A stretch of 7,069 nt of DNA from Synergistaceae bacterium. GTDB taxonomy: Bacteria; Synergistota; Synergistia; Synergistales; Aminobacteriaceae. Numbering within the stretch: position 1 is the stretch's first letter; the number at the start of each line of letters is the position of its first letter. Shown piece after piece: positions 1 to 6,715 of this stretch. The position numbers were made by a program, and so were the translations under genes. Where the stretch lies: NCBI GenBank assembly GCA_009778055.1, contig WRKN01000132.1:1-7069 (forward strand), in the 5' to 3' direction. The notes beneath the pieces were generated by a model. The model worked only from the letters and a program-made list of their open reading frames with translations. It ran no database searches and had not been told where the DNA came from.

Positions 1-607
1 CTATAAAAACCGCGCATATCGCGGCGCCCGCCAGCAGCGACGTCTTCATTCTCGCGGCCGGGTCGGCCCCCGCCGGCAAAACCGGCAAAAAGCTGCCGAA
101 ATACCGGGTGTAGTTCGCCGGCATGGGGGAGATGGTGAGCCCCTGCAGCAGCACCAGCGCCAGCCCGCGAAACGCCAGCATGCCCGCCAGCGTGACGATG
201 AAGGGAGGTATCCTCACGTAGGCGATCCAATACGCCTGTATCGCGCCCAGAAGAATCCCCATCAGGAGGCACAAGACGATGCTGGTGTAGACGTTGCCGC
301 GCAGCAGGATGGTATCGCCGAAGTAGACGTTGTTGTTCCATTTCACGATGAGGGTTCCGCCCCACGCGGCCACGAGGCACACCATCGAGCCGACGGAAAG
401 GTCGATGTTGCCGCCGGTCAGGATGCAGAGCAGCATTCCGGTGGCCAGGATGATGACGTACGCGTTTTGGGCGATCAGATTCGTGATGTTGCGCGGCGCG
501 AACAAGGACCCCTTGCCGGCCATCACGATCCACGAATGGAAGAACAGCATCACCAGAATCAGGGCGATCAGCATGGGATTCTTCTTCATGATTTCTATTA
601 TTTTCAT
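1..607 (-). CDS. mmsB: Multiple-sugar ABC transporter permease, N-terminal part (MmsB/GguB type)
   Basis: The first 202 codons of an inner-membrane permease; the C-terminal part lies beyond the left edge, so no stop is seen. It would form the channel through which sugar delivered by the ChvE-like protein crosses the membrane. Visible features are a hydrophobic segment at about residues 11-30, the family hallmark GGNIDLSVGS at 65-74 inside a hydrophobic stretch (about 50-85), and RIPPFIVTLAGM at 132-143, all typical of the BPD_transp_2 (RbsC/XylH/GguB) family. The start is ATG at 607, six bases after the mmsA stop, with AAAGGAG about 11 bases upstream, so translation is probably coupled to mmsA. 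The stretch at about 90-108 (KWNNNVYFGDTILLRGN) looks longer than the equivalent loop I recall in GguB. Family assignment is confident; substrate range is inferred from neighbours. Confidence 0.93.
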   Translation of the reverse strand, partial: MKIIEIMKKNPMLIALILVMLFFHSWIVMAGKGSLFAPRNITNLIAQNAYVIILATGMLLCILTGGNIDLSVGSMVCLVAAWGGTLIVKWNNNVYFGDTILLRGNVYTSIVLCLLMGILLGAIQAYWIAYVRIPPFIVTLAGMLAFRGLALVLLQGLTISPMPANYTRYFGSFLPVLPAGADPAARMKTSLLAGAAICAVFI

Positions 608-613
608 CGCTCG

Positions 614-2149
614 TCACGCTCCTTTACCCGCTTGAAGGATACTGGTCATAATGGACTCCTGGCTGGCTTCCTCGCGCGTCAGCTCCGACACGACGCGCCC
701 CTCGCTCATGACGTATATGCGGTCGCACATCCCCAAAAGCTCGGGCATTTCGCTGGAGATCATCAGAACCGATTTTCCCTCGGCCACGAGGTCGTTGATG
801 ATTTTATAAATCTCGTACTTGGCGCCCACGTCGATGCCTCTGGTGGGCTCGTCCAGTATGAAGATGTCCGGTTCCGTGAACATCCACTTCGAGAGCAGCA
901 CCTTCTGTTGATTGCCGCCCGAAAGGTTTCCCACGTGTTGTTCCACACCGAAGCATTTCACGCGCAGTTTTTCGCGGTATTCGTCGGCTACCCGGCGCTC
1001 CAGCTCCACGTCGATATGAGACATGGCGCTCACCTTCGGCAAATTCGCCAGGGTCGTGTTGACCCGTATGGAGTTGCCGAGCACCAGTCCGTCGCCCTTA
1101 CGGTCCTCCGTAACGTAGGCGATTTTATTCCTTATGGCGTCCCGCACTTTTTTTAAACGCACTTCCCGTCCGCCGATCAGCATTGTGCCGCTGATGTTTT
1201 GCCCGTAGCTTTTGCCGAAAATGCTCATCGCCAGCTCGGTGCGCCCCGCGCCCATCAGACCGCTTATTCCCACCACCTCTCCTTTACGCAGGTTGAAGCA
1301 CACGTCATCGCAGACCTTGCGCTCCTCGTAAAGTTGGTGGTGCACCGTCCAATTTTTGACCTCCAGAGTGATCTCGCCTATATTGGGCTCACGTGATGGG
1401 AAGCGATTCGTCATCTCCCGCCCGACCATGCCTTTTATGATGCGTCCCTCATCGAGGTCGTCCACTCCCTTAGTTAGGGTTTCGATTGTCCGACCGTCGC
1501 GCAGAATCGTTATGCGATCCGCCACCTGAGACACCTCGGACAGCTTATGCGAAATAAGAATGGACGTCATACCCCGCTCCTTGAACTGCAGGAGCAGGTT
1601 CAGAAGTTTTTGGCTGTCATTTTCATTTAAGGACGCCGTGGGTTCATCCAGGATCAGGAGCCGCACGTTTTTAGCCAGCGCCTTGGCGATTTCGGTCAAC
1701 TGTTGTTTGCCGACGCCGATGTCCTTGATAAGCGTGTGAGAGGATTCGTTCAACCCCACGATATTCAGAAATTCGTCGGAGCGCGCGTGAGTTTCGTCCC
1801 AGTCGAGGTTGAAATAGCGGCCTCGCTCGTTGCCTAGGAACATATTCTCCGCGATGCTCATGTAAGGTATGAGGGCCAGCTCCTGGTGTATTATCACTAT
1901 TCCTTTTTTCTCACTGTCCCGGATGGTCGAGAATTTACAAAGCTCCCCATCGTAAACTATCTCGCCCTCGTAAGTTCCGTGAGGGTAAATTCCTGACAGT
2001 ATGTTCATCAAAGTGGACTTGCCCGCGCCGTTTTCGCCTACAAGCGCGTGTATCTCCCCCTCCGCGACGTCCATGCCCACGTTGTCGAGGGCGCGCACCC
2101 CAGGGAATTCCTTGACGATCCCTTTAAGCCGCAATAATGCCTCTTTCAA
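614..2149 (-). CDS. mmsA: Multiple-sugar ABC transporter ATP-binding protein, tandem ATPase (MmsA/GguA type)
   Basis: A 511-residue protein with two fused ABC ATPase domains, the normal size for the RbsA/XylG/GguA class, which powers monosaccharide import. Domain 1 has Walker A GENGAGKST (38-46), a divergent signature IGVGKQQ (144-150), Walker B LLILDEPT (164-171) and H-loop His201. Domain 2 has a degenerate Walker A, GLMGAGRTE (297-305, Arg in place of Lys), a classical signature LSGGNQQK (409-416), Walker B IFILDEPTRGID (429-440) and Glu467 at the H-loop position. This asymmetry is usual for the family. The C-terminal EASQESIM is also typical of GguA/MmsA. The start is TTG at 2149, supported by a G-rich ribosome binding site (2158-2164) eight bases upstream; no in-frame ATG occurs before residue 26. 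It lies between the binding protein and permease genes. XylG is an alternative name, but the similarity I see is closer to GguA. Confidence 0.96.
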   Translation of the reverse strand: MKEALLRLKGIVKEFPGVRALDNVGMDVAEGEIHALVGENGAGKSTLMNILSGIYPHGTYEGEIVYDGELCKFSTIRDSEKKGIVIIHQELALIPYMSIAENMFLGNERGRYFNLDWDETHARSDEFLNIVGLNESSHTLIKDIGVGKQQLTEIAKALAKNVRLLILDEPTASLNENDSQKLLNLLLQFKERGMTSILISHKLSEVSQVADRITILRDGRTIETLTKGVDDLDEGRIIKGMVGREMTNRFPSREPNIGEITLEVKNWTVHHQLYEERKVCDDVCFNLRKGEVVGISGLMGAGRTELAMSIFGKSYGQNISGTMLIGGREVRLKKVRDAIRNKIAYVTEDRKGDGLVLGNSIRVNTTLANLPKVSAMSHIDVELERRVADEYREKLRVKCFGVEQHVGNLSGGNQQKVLLSKWMFTEPDIFILDEPTRGIDVGAKYEIYKIINDLVAEGKSVLMISSEMPELLGMCDRIYVMSEGRVVSELTREEASQESIMTSILQAGKGA

Positions 2150-2155
2150 AATACT

Positions 2156-2164
2156 ATCCCCCCC
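2156..2164 (-). promoter_or_regulatory. Ribosome binding site of mmsA (G-rich)
   Basis: On the minus strand a run of seven G (2158-2164) followed by AT sits eight bases before the TTG start at 2149. It is the only Shine-Dalgarno-like sequence available and decides the TTG start. GGGGGGAT here is exactly complementary to ATCCCCCC (2181-2188) in the 3' arm of the upstream hairpin. Confidence 0.6.
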
Positions 2165-2174
2165 TATAGCTGAA

Positions 2175-2208
2175 ACAGGCGGGGGGATTTATGAATCCAC
2201 CCGCCTGT
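2175..2208 (-). promoter_or_regulatory. 15-bp hairpin between binding-protein and ATPase genes
   Basis: In the transcript, ACAGGCGGGTGGATT (2208-2194) pairs with AATCCCCCCGCCTGT (2189-2175) across a four-base loop, with one internal U/C mismatch. Only three U follow, so it is a poor intrinsic terminator. The position, just after the highly demanded binding-protein gene, is where sugar ABC operons often carry a structure that stabilises the upstream mRNA or lowers downstream expression. The 3' arm could instead pair with the mmsA ribosome binding site. The structure is directly visible; its role is inferred. Confidence 0.75.
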
Positions 2209-2231
2209 AAAAACGGTTATAACCCGGATTT

Positions 2232-3305
2232 TTATCTCAACTGATCTTCTGTGTAGTAGCCACTGTCGATGAGCAGTTCTCTGTAGTTGTCTACGGTGGC
2301 GACCACGGGAGCGCACAGGAAGGCGGGTATTATGCCTGTGCCGTTGTCATATGTCTCGGTGTCATTGACCTCCGGCTCTTCACCTCTCAGGATAGCGTCC
2401 ACCATCTTGACCACCTGGGCCGCCAGCGTTCTGGTGTCCTTGAATATGGACATGCTCTGCGTGCCGGCCAGAATGTTGATCACCGACGTTATGTCGCAGT
2501 CCTGCCCTGTCAGGACAGGAAAATTTTCCGCCGTGAAGCCCGCGCCAAGCAGCGCGTTGGTGATGCCGTTAGCCACCGAATCGTTGGAGGAGTAGACGGC
2601 GTGAAGCGCCGTTCCATTCGGGCCGTAGCCGTTGGCGGTGATCAGGTTCTCCATGCGGGCCTGGGCTCTCTCCGTGCTCCAGCCCGGTGTCGCGGCCTGG
2701 TCTCTGGTTGCCTGGCCCGACTGGACGACAAGCCTGCCGCTGTCGATATAGGGCTGGAGAATGGATATGGCGCCGCCGAAGAAGAAGTTTATGTTGTTGT
2801 CGCCGGGGTCGCCGGTGAACAGCTCGATATTGAAGGGGCCTCCTTCGGTGTCGAGGCTGAGCCGGTCGCGGATGAACTCTCCCTGCATCACTCCGACCTG
2901 GAAATTGTCGAAAGTGGCATAGAAGGAAACCGCGTCGGTGTTCATGATCAGGCGGTCATAAGCTATAACCGGTATACCCTGGGCCTTGGCGTCCTCAAGG
3001 ACCGTGGTGAGAGCGCTTCCGTCAATAGCGGCGATGACCAGGACATTAACGCCGCCGGCGATCATGTTTTCAATCTGGGCCATCTGAACCGGGACTTCGT
3101 TGTCGCCGCCGAACTGCAGATCCACTTCATAACCGGCGGCCTCGAACTGGGCCTTCATGTTGGCGCCATCCTGATTCCAGCGCTGCAAGCTCTGAGTAGG
3201 CATGGAGATACCTATTCTGGCGGCCGCCAAGGCCGGACCGGCAAACCCCACACAAACAGAGAGCGCAAAAACAAACAAAGCTGCCACCACAAACGATTTT
3301 CTCAC
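2232..3305 (-). CDS. chvE: Periplasmic sugar-binding protein of the multiple-sugar ABC transporter (ChvE type)
   Basis: A 357-residue substrate-binding protein, close in length to Agrobacterium ChvE. It captures monosaccharides in the periplasm and hands them to MmsAB; given xylA and xylB alongside, xylose is the likely main ligand. It opens with a signal peptide: MRKS, a hydrophobic core at 5-22, then GPALAAA with likely cleavage near residue 27-29. Cys18 sits in LSVC, a poor lipobox, so a soluble periplasmic protein is favoured. The mature protein has ChvE-like stretches: IGISMPTQSLQRW, LVIAAIDGSAL, VIAYDRLIMNTDAV, FYATFDNFQVGVMQ, GPFNIELFTGDPGDNN, SIFKDTRTLA and EPEVNDTETYDNG, ending SGYYTEDQLR. 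I chose GTG at 3305 because it starts the signal peptide and has AAGGGG nine bases upstream; the open frame extends to 3425, but that would add 40 residues unlike a signal sequence and overlap xylA. XylF is the main alternative name. Confidence 0.94.
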   Translation of the reverse strand: MRKSFVVAALFVFALSVCVGFAGPALAAARIGISMPTQSLQRWNQDGANMKAQFEAAGYEVDLQFGGDNEVPVQMAQIENMIAGGVNVLVIAAIDGSALTTVLEDAKAQGIPVIAYDRLIMNTDAVSFYATFDNFQVGVMQGEFIRDRLSLDTEGGPFNIELFTGDPGDNNINFFFGGAISILQPYIDSGRLVVQSGQATRDQAATPGWSTERAQARMENLITANGYGPNGTALHAVYSSNDSVANGITNALLGAGFTAENFPVLTGQDCDITSVINILAGTQSMSIFKDTRTLAAQVVKMVDAILRGEEPEVNDTETYDNGTGIIPAFLCAPVVATVDNYRELLIDSGYYTEDQLR

Positions 3306-3343
3306 CTTTACACACCCCTTGCAATAAAATTTGTGATGTACTC

Positions 3344-3367
3344 GACTGATTACACCATGATTCAGTC
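3344..3367 (-). promoter_or_regulatory. Inverted repeat over the chvE promoter -10/start region (possible operator)
   Basis: GACTGA and TCAGTC form perfect six-base arms around a 12-base spacer. The repeat overlaps the proposed -10 box and the expected transcription start, a position suited to a repressor. Within it TGATT also occurs twice at an 11-base interval. The arms are short and the centre is not symmetrical, so function is speculative. Confidence 0.35.
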
Positions 3368-3392
3368 TATTATCTGAAGAAACGGTTGTCAA
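3364..3392 (-). promoter_or_regulatory. Internal promoter upstream of chvE
   Basis: On the minus strand a perfect -35 box TTGACA (3392-3387) is followed by a 17-base spacer and TAGACT (3369-3364), four of six matches to TATAAT including the TA and final T. Transcription would start near 3357, giving a leader of about 50 bases before the GTG start at 3305. This would let the transporter genes be expressed separately from xylBA. It is a pattern match only. Confidence 0.6.
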
Positions 3393-3418
3393 TGGCTCCC
3401 GCCGGTCGCCGGGTGCAA

Positions 3419-4798
3419 TCACCAAAGCCCCAACATATACCGGTTCAAAATGTTCTCCAGATGTTCCTGCCTGCCGCTGGTAATACCGATTCCCCTGTTT
3501 TTCCCATTTTTTCCGTTTTCCCCGTAGCCGCCGTCGGTTCCTATTTTGGCGAGTTGTTCCAGGGTCAGTTCGCCTTTGCCGAATTTGGCGCCGTCGCCGG
3601 TATCGAACGTCGAGTAGCGTTGTTTTACAAAGGCGTTTATCTTGCCGTCGCCGATGATCCTGTCGGCGATTTCAAGGCCGGCGGCAAAGGCGTCCATGCC
3701 GCCGATATGGGCGATGAAGAGGTCGGATGGATCGACGGAGTTGCGGCGGATTTTTGCGTCGAAATTGAGGCCTCCGTTGGTAAAACCTCCGGCTTTGAGG
3801 ATGGCGTGCATAGCCATGGCGGTTTCGTAATGGCTGATGGGAAATTGATCCGTGTCCCAGCCGTTGCGCGGGTCTCCGCGGTTGGCGTCTACCGAGCCGA
3901 AGAGACCGGCGGCGGCGGCGGTCTCAAGCTCGTGGACAAAATCATGCCCCGCGAGTTCGGCGTGGTTGGCCTCGATGTTCAGGCGAAAATCCTTATCCAG
4001 ACCGTGATGGCGCAAAAAGCCTATGACGGTCTCCGCATCGTGGTCATATTGGTGCTTGGTGGGCTCCATCGGCTTCGGCTCGATGTAGAACACGCCTTTA
4101 AAACCCTGCTTACGCGCGTAGTCTCTTGCCATGACGAGGAAACGGCCCAGATGATCTTTTTCTTTTTTGAGGTCCGTGTTGAGCAGGCTCATGTAACCCT
4201 CCCTGCCGCCCCAGAAGGTGTAGCCTTGACCGCCAAGCTCGATGGTTGCGTCAATGGCGGCTTTTACCTGAGCCGCGGCAAGGGCTACCACGCCAAATTC
4301 GGGGTTGGTGGCCGCCCCATTCATAAACCTGGGATGGCTGAAAAGGTTCGCCGTCCCCCACAGGAGTTTGACGCCGGTCGCCTCCTGGAGTTTTTTTGCC
4401 TTGGCAACCAGGGCAAACAGGTTTTTCTCGCTTTCCGCCGGACTGTCTCCTTCGGGGGCCATGTCGCGGTCGTGGAAACAGTAGAATCCGACGCCCAGTT
4501 TGGTGAAGAACTCAAAGGCCGCGTCCATTTTATTTTGAGCGGCCTCCATTGGAGTTTTGGCGCCGACTGTCCAGGAGTGGGCAAATGTAGCCGAACCAAA
4601 GGGGTCCGACCCGTCGGCGCAGAAGCTGTGCCAGTAAGCGACGGCAAAGCGCAGATGGTCTTTCATTTTCTTTTCGCCGACTTCTTTATCAGGGTCGTAG
4701 AATTTGAATGCCAGAGGGTTGTCGCTCTTGGGTCCCTCGTATTTGATTTTTTCGATATTTGGAAAATATTCTTTTTCTCCCACGAAACAGTCCGCCAT
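3419..4798 (-). CDS. xylA: Xylose isomerase, class II
   Basis: Converts D-xylose to D-xylulose in the cytoplasm with two divalent metal ions. The 459-residue sequence aligns by eye with the roughly 440-residue class II enzymes. Catalytic FHDRD (108-112) supplies His109 and Asp112; the metal ligands are all present: Glu240 (YIEPKPMEPTKHQYD), Glu276 and His279 (NIEANHAE), Asp304 (SVDANRGD), Asp315 and Asp317 (WDTDQFP) and Asp347 (LNFDAKIRR). Other class signatures are LLWGTANLFSHPRFMNGA and YTFWGGREGYMSLLNTD. The extra length comes mainly from a longer N-terminus and a low-complexity GENGKNGKN stretch (426-434) before the conserved C-terminal SGRQEHLENILN. The ATG at 4798 has AGGAGA five bases upstream and lies 22 bases after xylB, so the two genes are very likely cotranscribed. 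No key residue is missing. Confidence 0.98.
   Translation of the reverse strand: MADCFVGEKEYFPNIEKIKYEGPKSDNPLAFKFYDPDKEVGEKKMKDHLRFAVAYWHSFCADGSDPFGSATFAHSWTVGAKTPMEAAQNKMDAAFEFFTKLGVGFYCFHDRDMAPEGDSPAESEKNLFALVAKAKKLQEATGVKLLWGTANLFSHPRFMNGAATNPEFGVVALAAAQVKAAIDATIELGGQGYTFWGGREGYMSLLNTDLKKEKDHLGRFLVMARDYARKQGFKGVFYIEPKPMEPTKHQYDHDAETVIGFLRHHGLDKDFRLNIEANHAELAGHDFVHELETAAAAGLFGSVDANRGDPRNGWDTDQFPISHYETAMAMHAILKAGGFTNGGLNFDAKIRRNSVDPSDLFIAHIGGMDAFAAGLEIADRIIGDGKINAFVKQRYSTFDTGDGAKFGKGELTLEQLAKIGTDGGYGENGKNGKNRGIGITSGRQEHLENILNRYMLGLW
3497..3523 (-). repeat. Imperfect 9-bp tandem repeat (x3) inside xylA
   Basis: Three consecutive nine-base units (GGGGAAAAC, GGAAAAAAT, GGGAAAAAC) encode Gly-Glu-Asn, Gly-Lys-Asn, Gly-Lys-Asn at residues 426-434 of XylA. 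The repeat keeps frame and lies near the C-terminus, away from all metal and catalytic residues, so slippage would change the length of a probable surface loop without breaking the gene. Confidence 0.7.
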
Positions 4799-4820
4799 AG
4801 TCTTCTCCTAAGTTTATTTA

Positions 4821-6314
4821 TTATTTATACAAAGGGCTCAAGGCCCCAAGATACCGTGAATACTCCGCGTATGCCTTATCATAGGCCGCGGCTTCCTCTT
4901 CGCTAGGCTTCACCGTGACGCTGCCTTCCAGCGCGACGTGCTCATCGGTCAAGGCCTCAATCGTAACTTTTTCGCCGACGCTTGATTGTCCCAGCAAACA
5001 CCACAGGGCCTGAATTGCCCCGCCCATCGCGGCAGCCTCGCCGCCGGCGGGAATTCGTACCGGCAGGTTCATAACGTTAGCCGCTATGCTTTGCCAGAGG
5101 GGGCTCTTGGAACCGCCGCCGGTCAGCCGGATCTCCTTTGCCTCGAAGCCAAGGGCTCTGAAGCTTTCGAGCCCTGTCCTCATGCCGAAGACGGCGGATT
5201 CCAAAGCGGCGCGGGTCAGGTTTTCCAGCTTGAAATTGGCGGCGGTAACCCCGTTGACGCTGGCTCTGCCGTTGGGCAGATTGGGAGTGCGCTCGCCGTT
5301 GAAGAACGGGAGTATCACAATGCCGTCCGCGCCTATGGGGGCTTTGGCGGCTTCCGCATTGAGGGCTTGCACATCGAGTCCGAAAAGGGCGCGGATCTCC
5401 TCGCTTGCCACCGTGCAGTTCATGGTGCACAGCAGGGGCAGCCAACCGCCGGAGGATGAACAAAAGGCCGCTAGGTTTCCGGTTGGGTCGATCACGGGTT
5501 TTTCGGAGAAGCCGAAAAGGGTTCCGGATGTCCCCAGGCTCATGGTGAGGAAACCGTCCCGAACAGTGCCGGTACCTATGGCGCTCATCATGTTGTCGCC
5601 GCCGCCCGAGGCGACCAATGTTCCTTCAGGGATGCCGTAAAGATCGGCGGCCACTCCGCGCACCCTGCCGGCCGCACTGCCGGAATCAATGAGCGGCGGC
5701 AGCCGTTTTTCCAGGTCCGGAGAAATGTATCCGCATACCCGGGAAGACCATTTGCGTTCCCGAACATCGAAAAGGGCGGTCCCCGAGGCGTCGCCGCACT
5801 CCGCGCTGTAAGCGCCGGTCAGTAAAAAATTGACGTAATTGTGAGGAAGGGCGACGTGTCGGAGCCGGGCAAAGGCCTCGGGTTTGTGGTTTTTCAGCCA
5901 TTGAATCTTTGGCGCGGTGTAACCCGGCCGCATGGGAAGGCCGGTTTCGGCGATAAGTTTTTCCTCGCCGCCGGCCATCCTGGTGAGATCCTCGCACTCG
6001 GCGGCGGTGGAGGTGTCGCACCAGAGTTTTACGTTGTAAAGTGGCTTTCCGTTCTCGTCGAGAGGTACAAAACTATGCTGATGACCTGACACGCCAATAG
6101 CAGCAACGGTGCTTTTCACAGCTCCGTCTATACCGTCAAAGCAGGCCTTCAGCGCCGCATCGTACCATTCGGCCTTTTGCTCCCTTGTGCCGTCGTTTTC
6201 GGCAATCATCGCCACAGGCGCCGATGATTGGGCGACAATGCTCTTTTTTTCACAATCATAAACAACCATCTTACAGCTCTGGGTTCCCAGATCAATACCA
6301 CATACAGTCTGCAT
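4821..6314 (-). CDS. xylB: Xylulokinase
   Basis: Phosphorylates D-xylulose to D-xylulose 5-phosphate with ATP, the second step of the isomerase pathway. The 497-residue protein is a full-length FGGY-family sugar kinase: N-terminal phosphate-binding GIDLGTQS (6-13), substrate-region GVSGHQHSF (74-82), MRPGYTAPKIQWL (128-140), catalytic Asp240 in ASGGGDN (235-241), SLGTSGTLFGF (259-269), LPFFNGERTPN (335-345) and the C-terminal nucleotide-binding TGGGSKSPLWQSI (398-410). E. coli XylB has GQMHG where this protein has GHQHS, keeping the second His but replacing Gln-Met. Glycerol or ribulose kinase is unlikely given the overall match and xylA alongside. I chose ATG at 6314, preceded by AAGGAGG with a five-base gap; an in-frame GTG at 6329 overlaps that ribosome binding site. 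It is the first gene of the cluster, so the order is kinase then isomerase. Confidence 0.96.
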   Translation of the reverse strand: MQTVCGIDLGTQSCKMVVYDCEKKSIVAQSSAPVAMIAENDGTREQKAEWYDAALKACFDGIDGAVKSTVAAIGVSGHQHSFVPLDENGKPLYNVKLWCDTSTAAECEDLTRMAGGEEKLIAETGLPMRPGYTAPKIQWLKNHKPEAFARLRHVALPHNYVNFLLTGAYSAECGDASGTALFDVRERKWSSRVCGYISPDLEKRLPPLIDSGSAAGRVRGVAADLYGIPEGTLVASGGGDNMMSAIGTGTVRDGFLTMSLGTSGTLFGFSEKPVIDPTGNLAAFCSSSGGWLPLLCTMNCTVASEEIRALFGLDVQALNAEAAKAPIGADGIVILPFFNGERTPNLPNGRASVNGVTAANFKLENLTRAALESAVFGMRTGLESFRALGFEAKEIRLTGGGSKSPLWQSIAANVMNLPVRIPAGGEAAAMGGAIQALWCLLGQSSVGEKVTIEALTDEHVALEGSVTVKPSEEEAAAYDKAYAEYSRYLGALSPLYK

Positions 6315-6354
6315 GAGGGCCTCCTTCACTCCTCAATCGCGAGGTTGTTTCCCA

Positions 6355-6383
6355 ATTGTACGGTGTCGCGGTAAGTATGTCCA
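6355..6383 (-). promoter_or_regulatory. Promoter of the xylB-led operon
   Basis: On the minus strand TGGACA (6383-6378; five of six matches to TTGACA) is separated by exactly 17 bases from TACAAT (6360-6355; five of six matches to TATAAT). Transcription would begin near 6348, leaving a leader of about 34 bases before the xylB ATG at 6314. It is the best housekeeping-type promoter I found upstream of xylB. The -35 box is also one arm of a palindrome, which suggests repression. Confidence 0.7.
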
Positions 6384-6394
6384 TACATTGGACA
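6378..6394 (-). promoter_or_regulatory. 17-bp palindrome over the xylB -35 box (possible operator)
   Basis: TGTCCA and TGGACA form perfect six-base arms around a five-base spacer. One arm is the -35 box itself, so a bound dimer would block RNA polymerase. A related element, AGGACATTTATCCT (6424-6437), lies about 45 bases farther upstream and carries another GGACA half-site. No regulator gene is present in the window, so the binding protein is unknown; a XylR of the ROK or LacI type is a guess. Confidence 0.5.
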
Positions 6395-6569
6395 GGATTG
6401 TTTTCGTGGATTAATATCGTGGCAGGACATTTATCCTTGGGGGATATACGCTTATGTTTCACGGTGTTGCGCGGTACTTCTCAACGTGTTGGTATATGGC
6501 GCTTTTAGTCATTTCAGTGTTGCGTAGTGTTTCATCATTTTGCCTCTTAATCCGTCATGTTTTGCAACA

Positions 6570-6612
6570 GATTTGCAACAAATTACCCGCCGAAAAGCCA
6601 TTGTTGCAAATC
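6570..6612. repeat. 12-bp perfect inverted repeat with TTTGCAACA motifs
   Basis: GATTTGCAACAA (6570-6581) and TTGTTGCAAATC (6601-6612) are perfect reverse complements around a 19-base spacer. A further direct copy of the core TTTGCAACA lies just to the left at 6561-6569, making three copies in about 50 bases. The arms are AT-rich with no U-tract, so a terminator is unlikely; protein-binding sites or a mobile-element end are possible. Confidence 0.65.
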
Positions 6613-6614
6613 GA

Positions 6615-6648
6615 GCCGTAAAACCATACCATTACAGATTTTTACGGC
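6615..6648. repeat. 9-bp perfect inverted repeat
   Basis: GCCGTAAAA (6615-6623) and TTTTACGGC (6640-6648) are perfect reverse complements with a 16-base spacer, starting two bases after the previous inverted repeat ends. Function is unknown. Confidence 0.55.
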
Positions 6649-6715
6649 ATTTTATACCCCTGTAAAATAGTATGATAAACACCATTTTCAAGGCGCTCAG
6701 ATTACAGTTATTTAC
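6631..6715. repeat. 15-bp direct repeat pair, 70 bp apart
   Basis: ATTACAGATTTTTAC (6631-6645) and ATTACAGTTATTTAC (6701-6715) match at 13 of 15 positions. The second copy is flanked by CTCAG (6696-6700) and CTGAG (6716-6720), a five-base inverted repeat. The 70-base interval is close to a whole number of helical turns. Chance is possible in AT-rich DNA. Confidence 0.4.

Noticed and set aside
467..1156. 229-codon plus-strand frame opposite mmsA and mmsB
   Set aside because: It covers the junction of two clear minus-strand genes and its translation is rich in His, Arg and Gln with no family resemblance.
2601..3377. 258-codon plus-strand frame opposite chvE
   Set aside because: Antisense shadow of a well-supported binding protein, with no convincing domain.
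3398..3413. GC-rich mini-palindrome after xylA as a terminator
   Set aside because: The stem is short and no T-tract follows on the minus strand, so it would not act as an intrinsic terminator.
3306..3425. N-terminal extension of chvE to a start at 3425
   Set aside because: It would put 40 charged residues before the signal peptide and overlap the end of xylA; GTG at 3305 has a ribosome binding site and gives a proper signal sequence.
3386..4906. 506-codon open frame on the plus strand opposite xylA
   Set aside because: It mirrors the whole of xylA, whose catalytic and metal-binding residues are intact. The antisense translation has no recognisable domain; long antisense frames are expected opposite GC-rich genes.
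4986..5640. Two overlapping plus-strand frames (157 and 184 codons) opposite xylB
   Set aside because: Both lie inside a complete kinase gene read from the other strand; neither resembles a known family.
6561..6612. CRISPR-like repeats (TTTGCAACA copies)
   Set aside because: Only three nine-base copies, one inverted, with irregular spacing and no cas gene.
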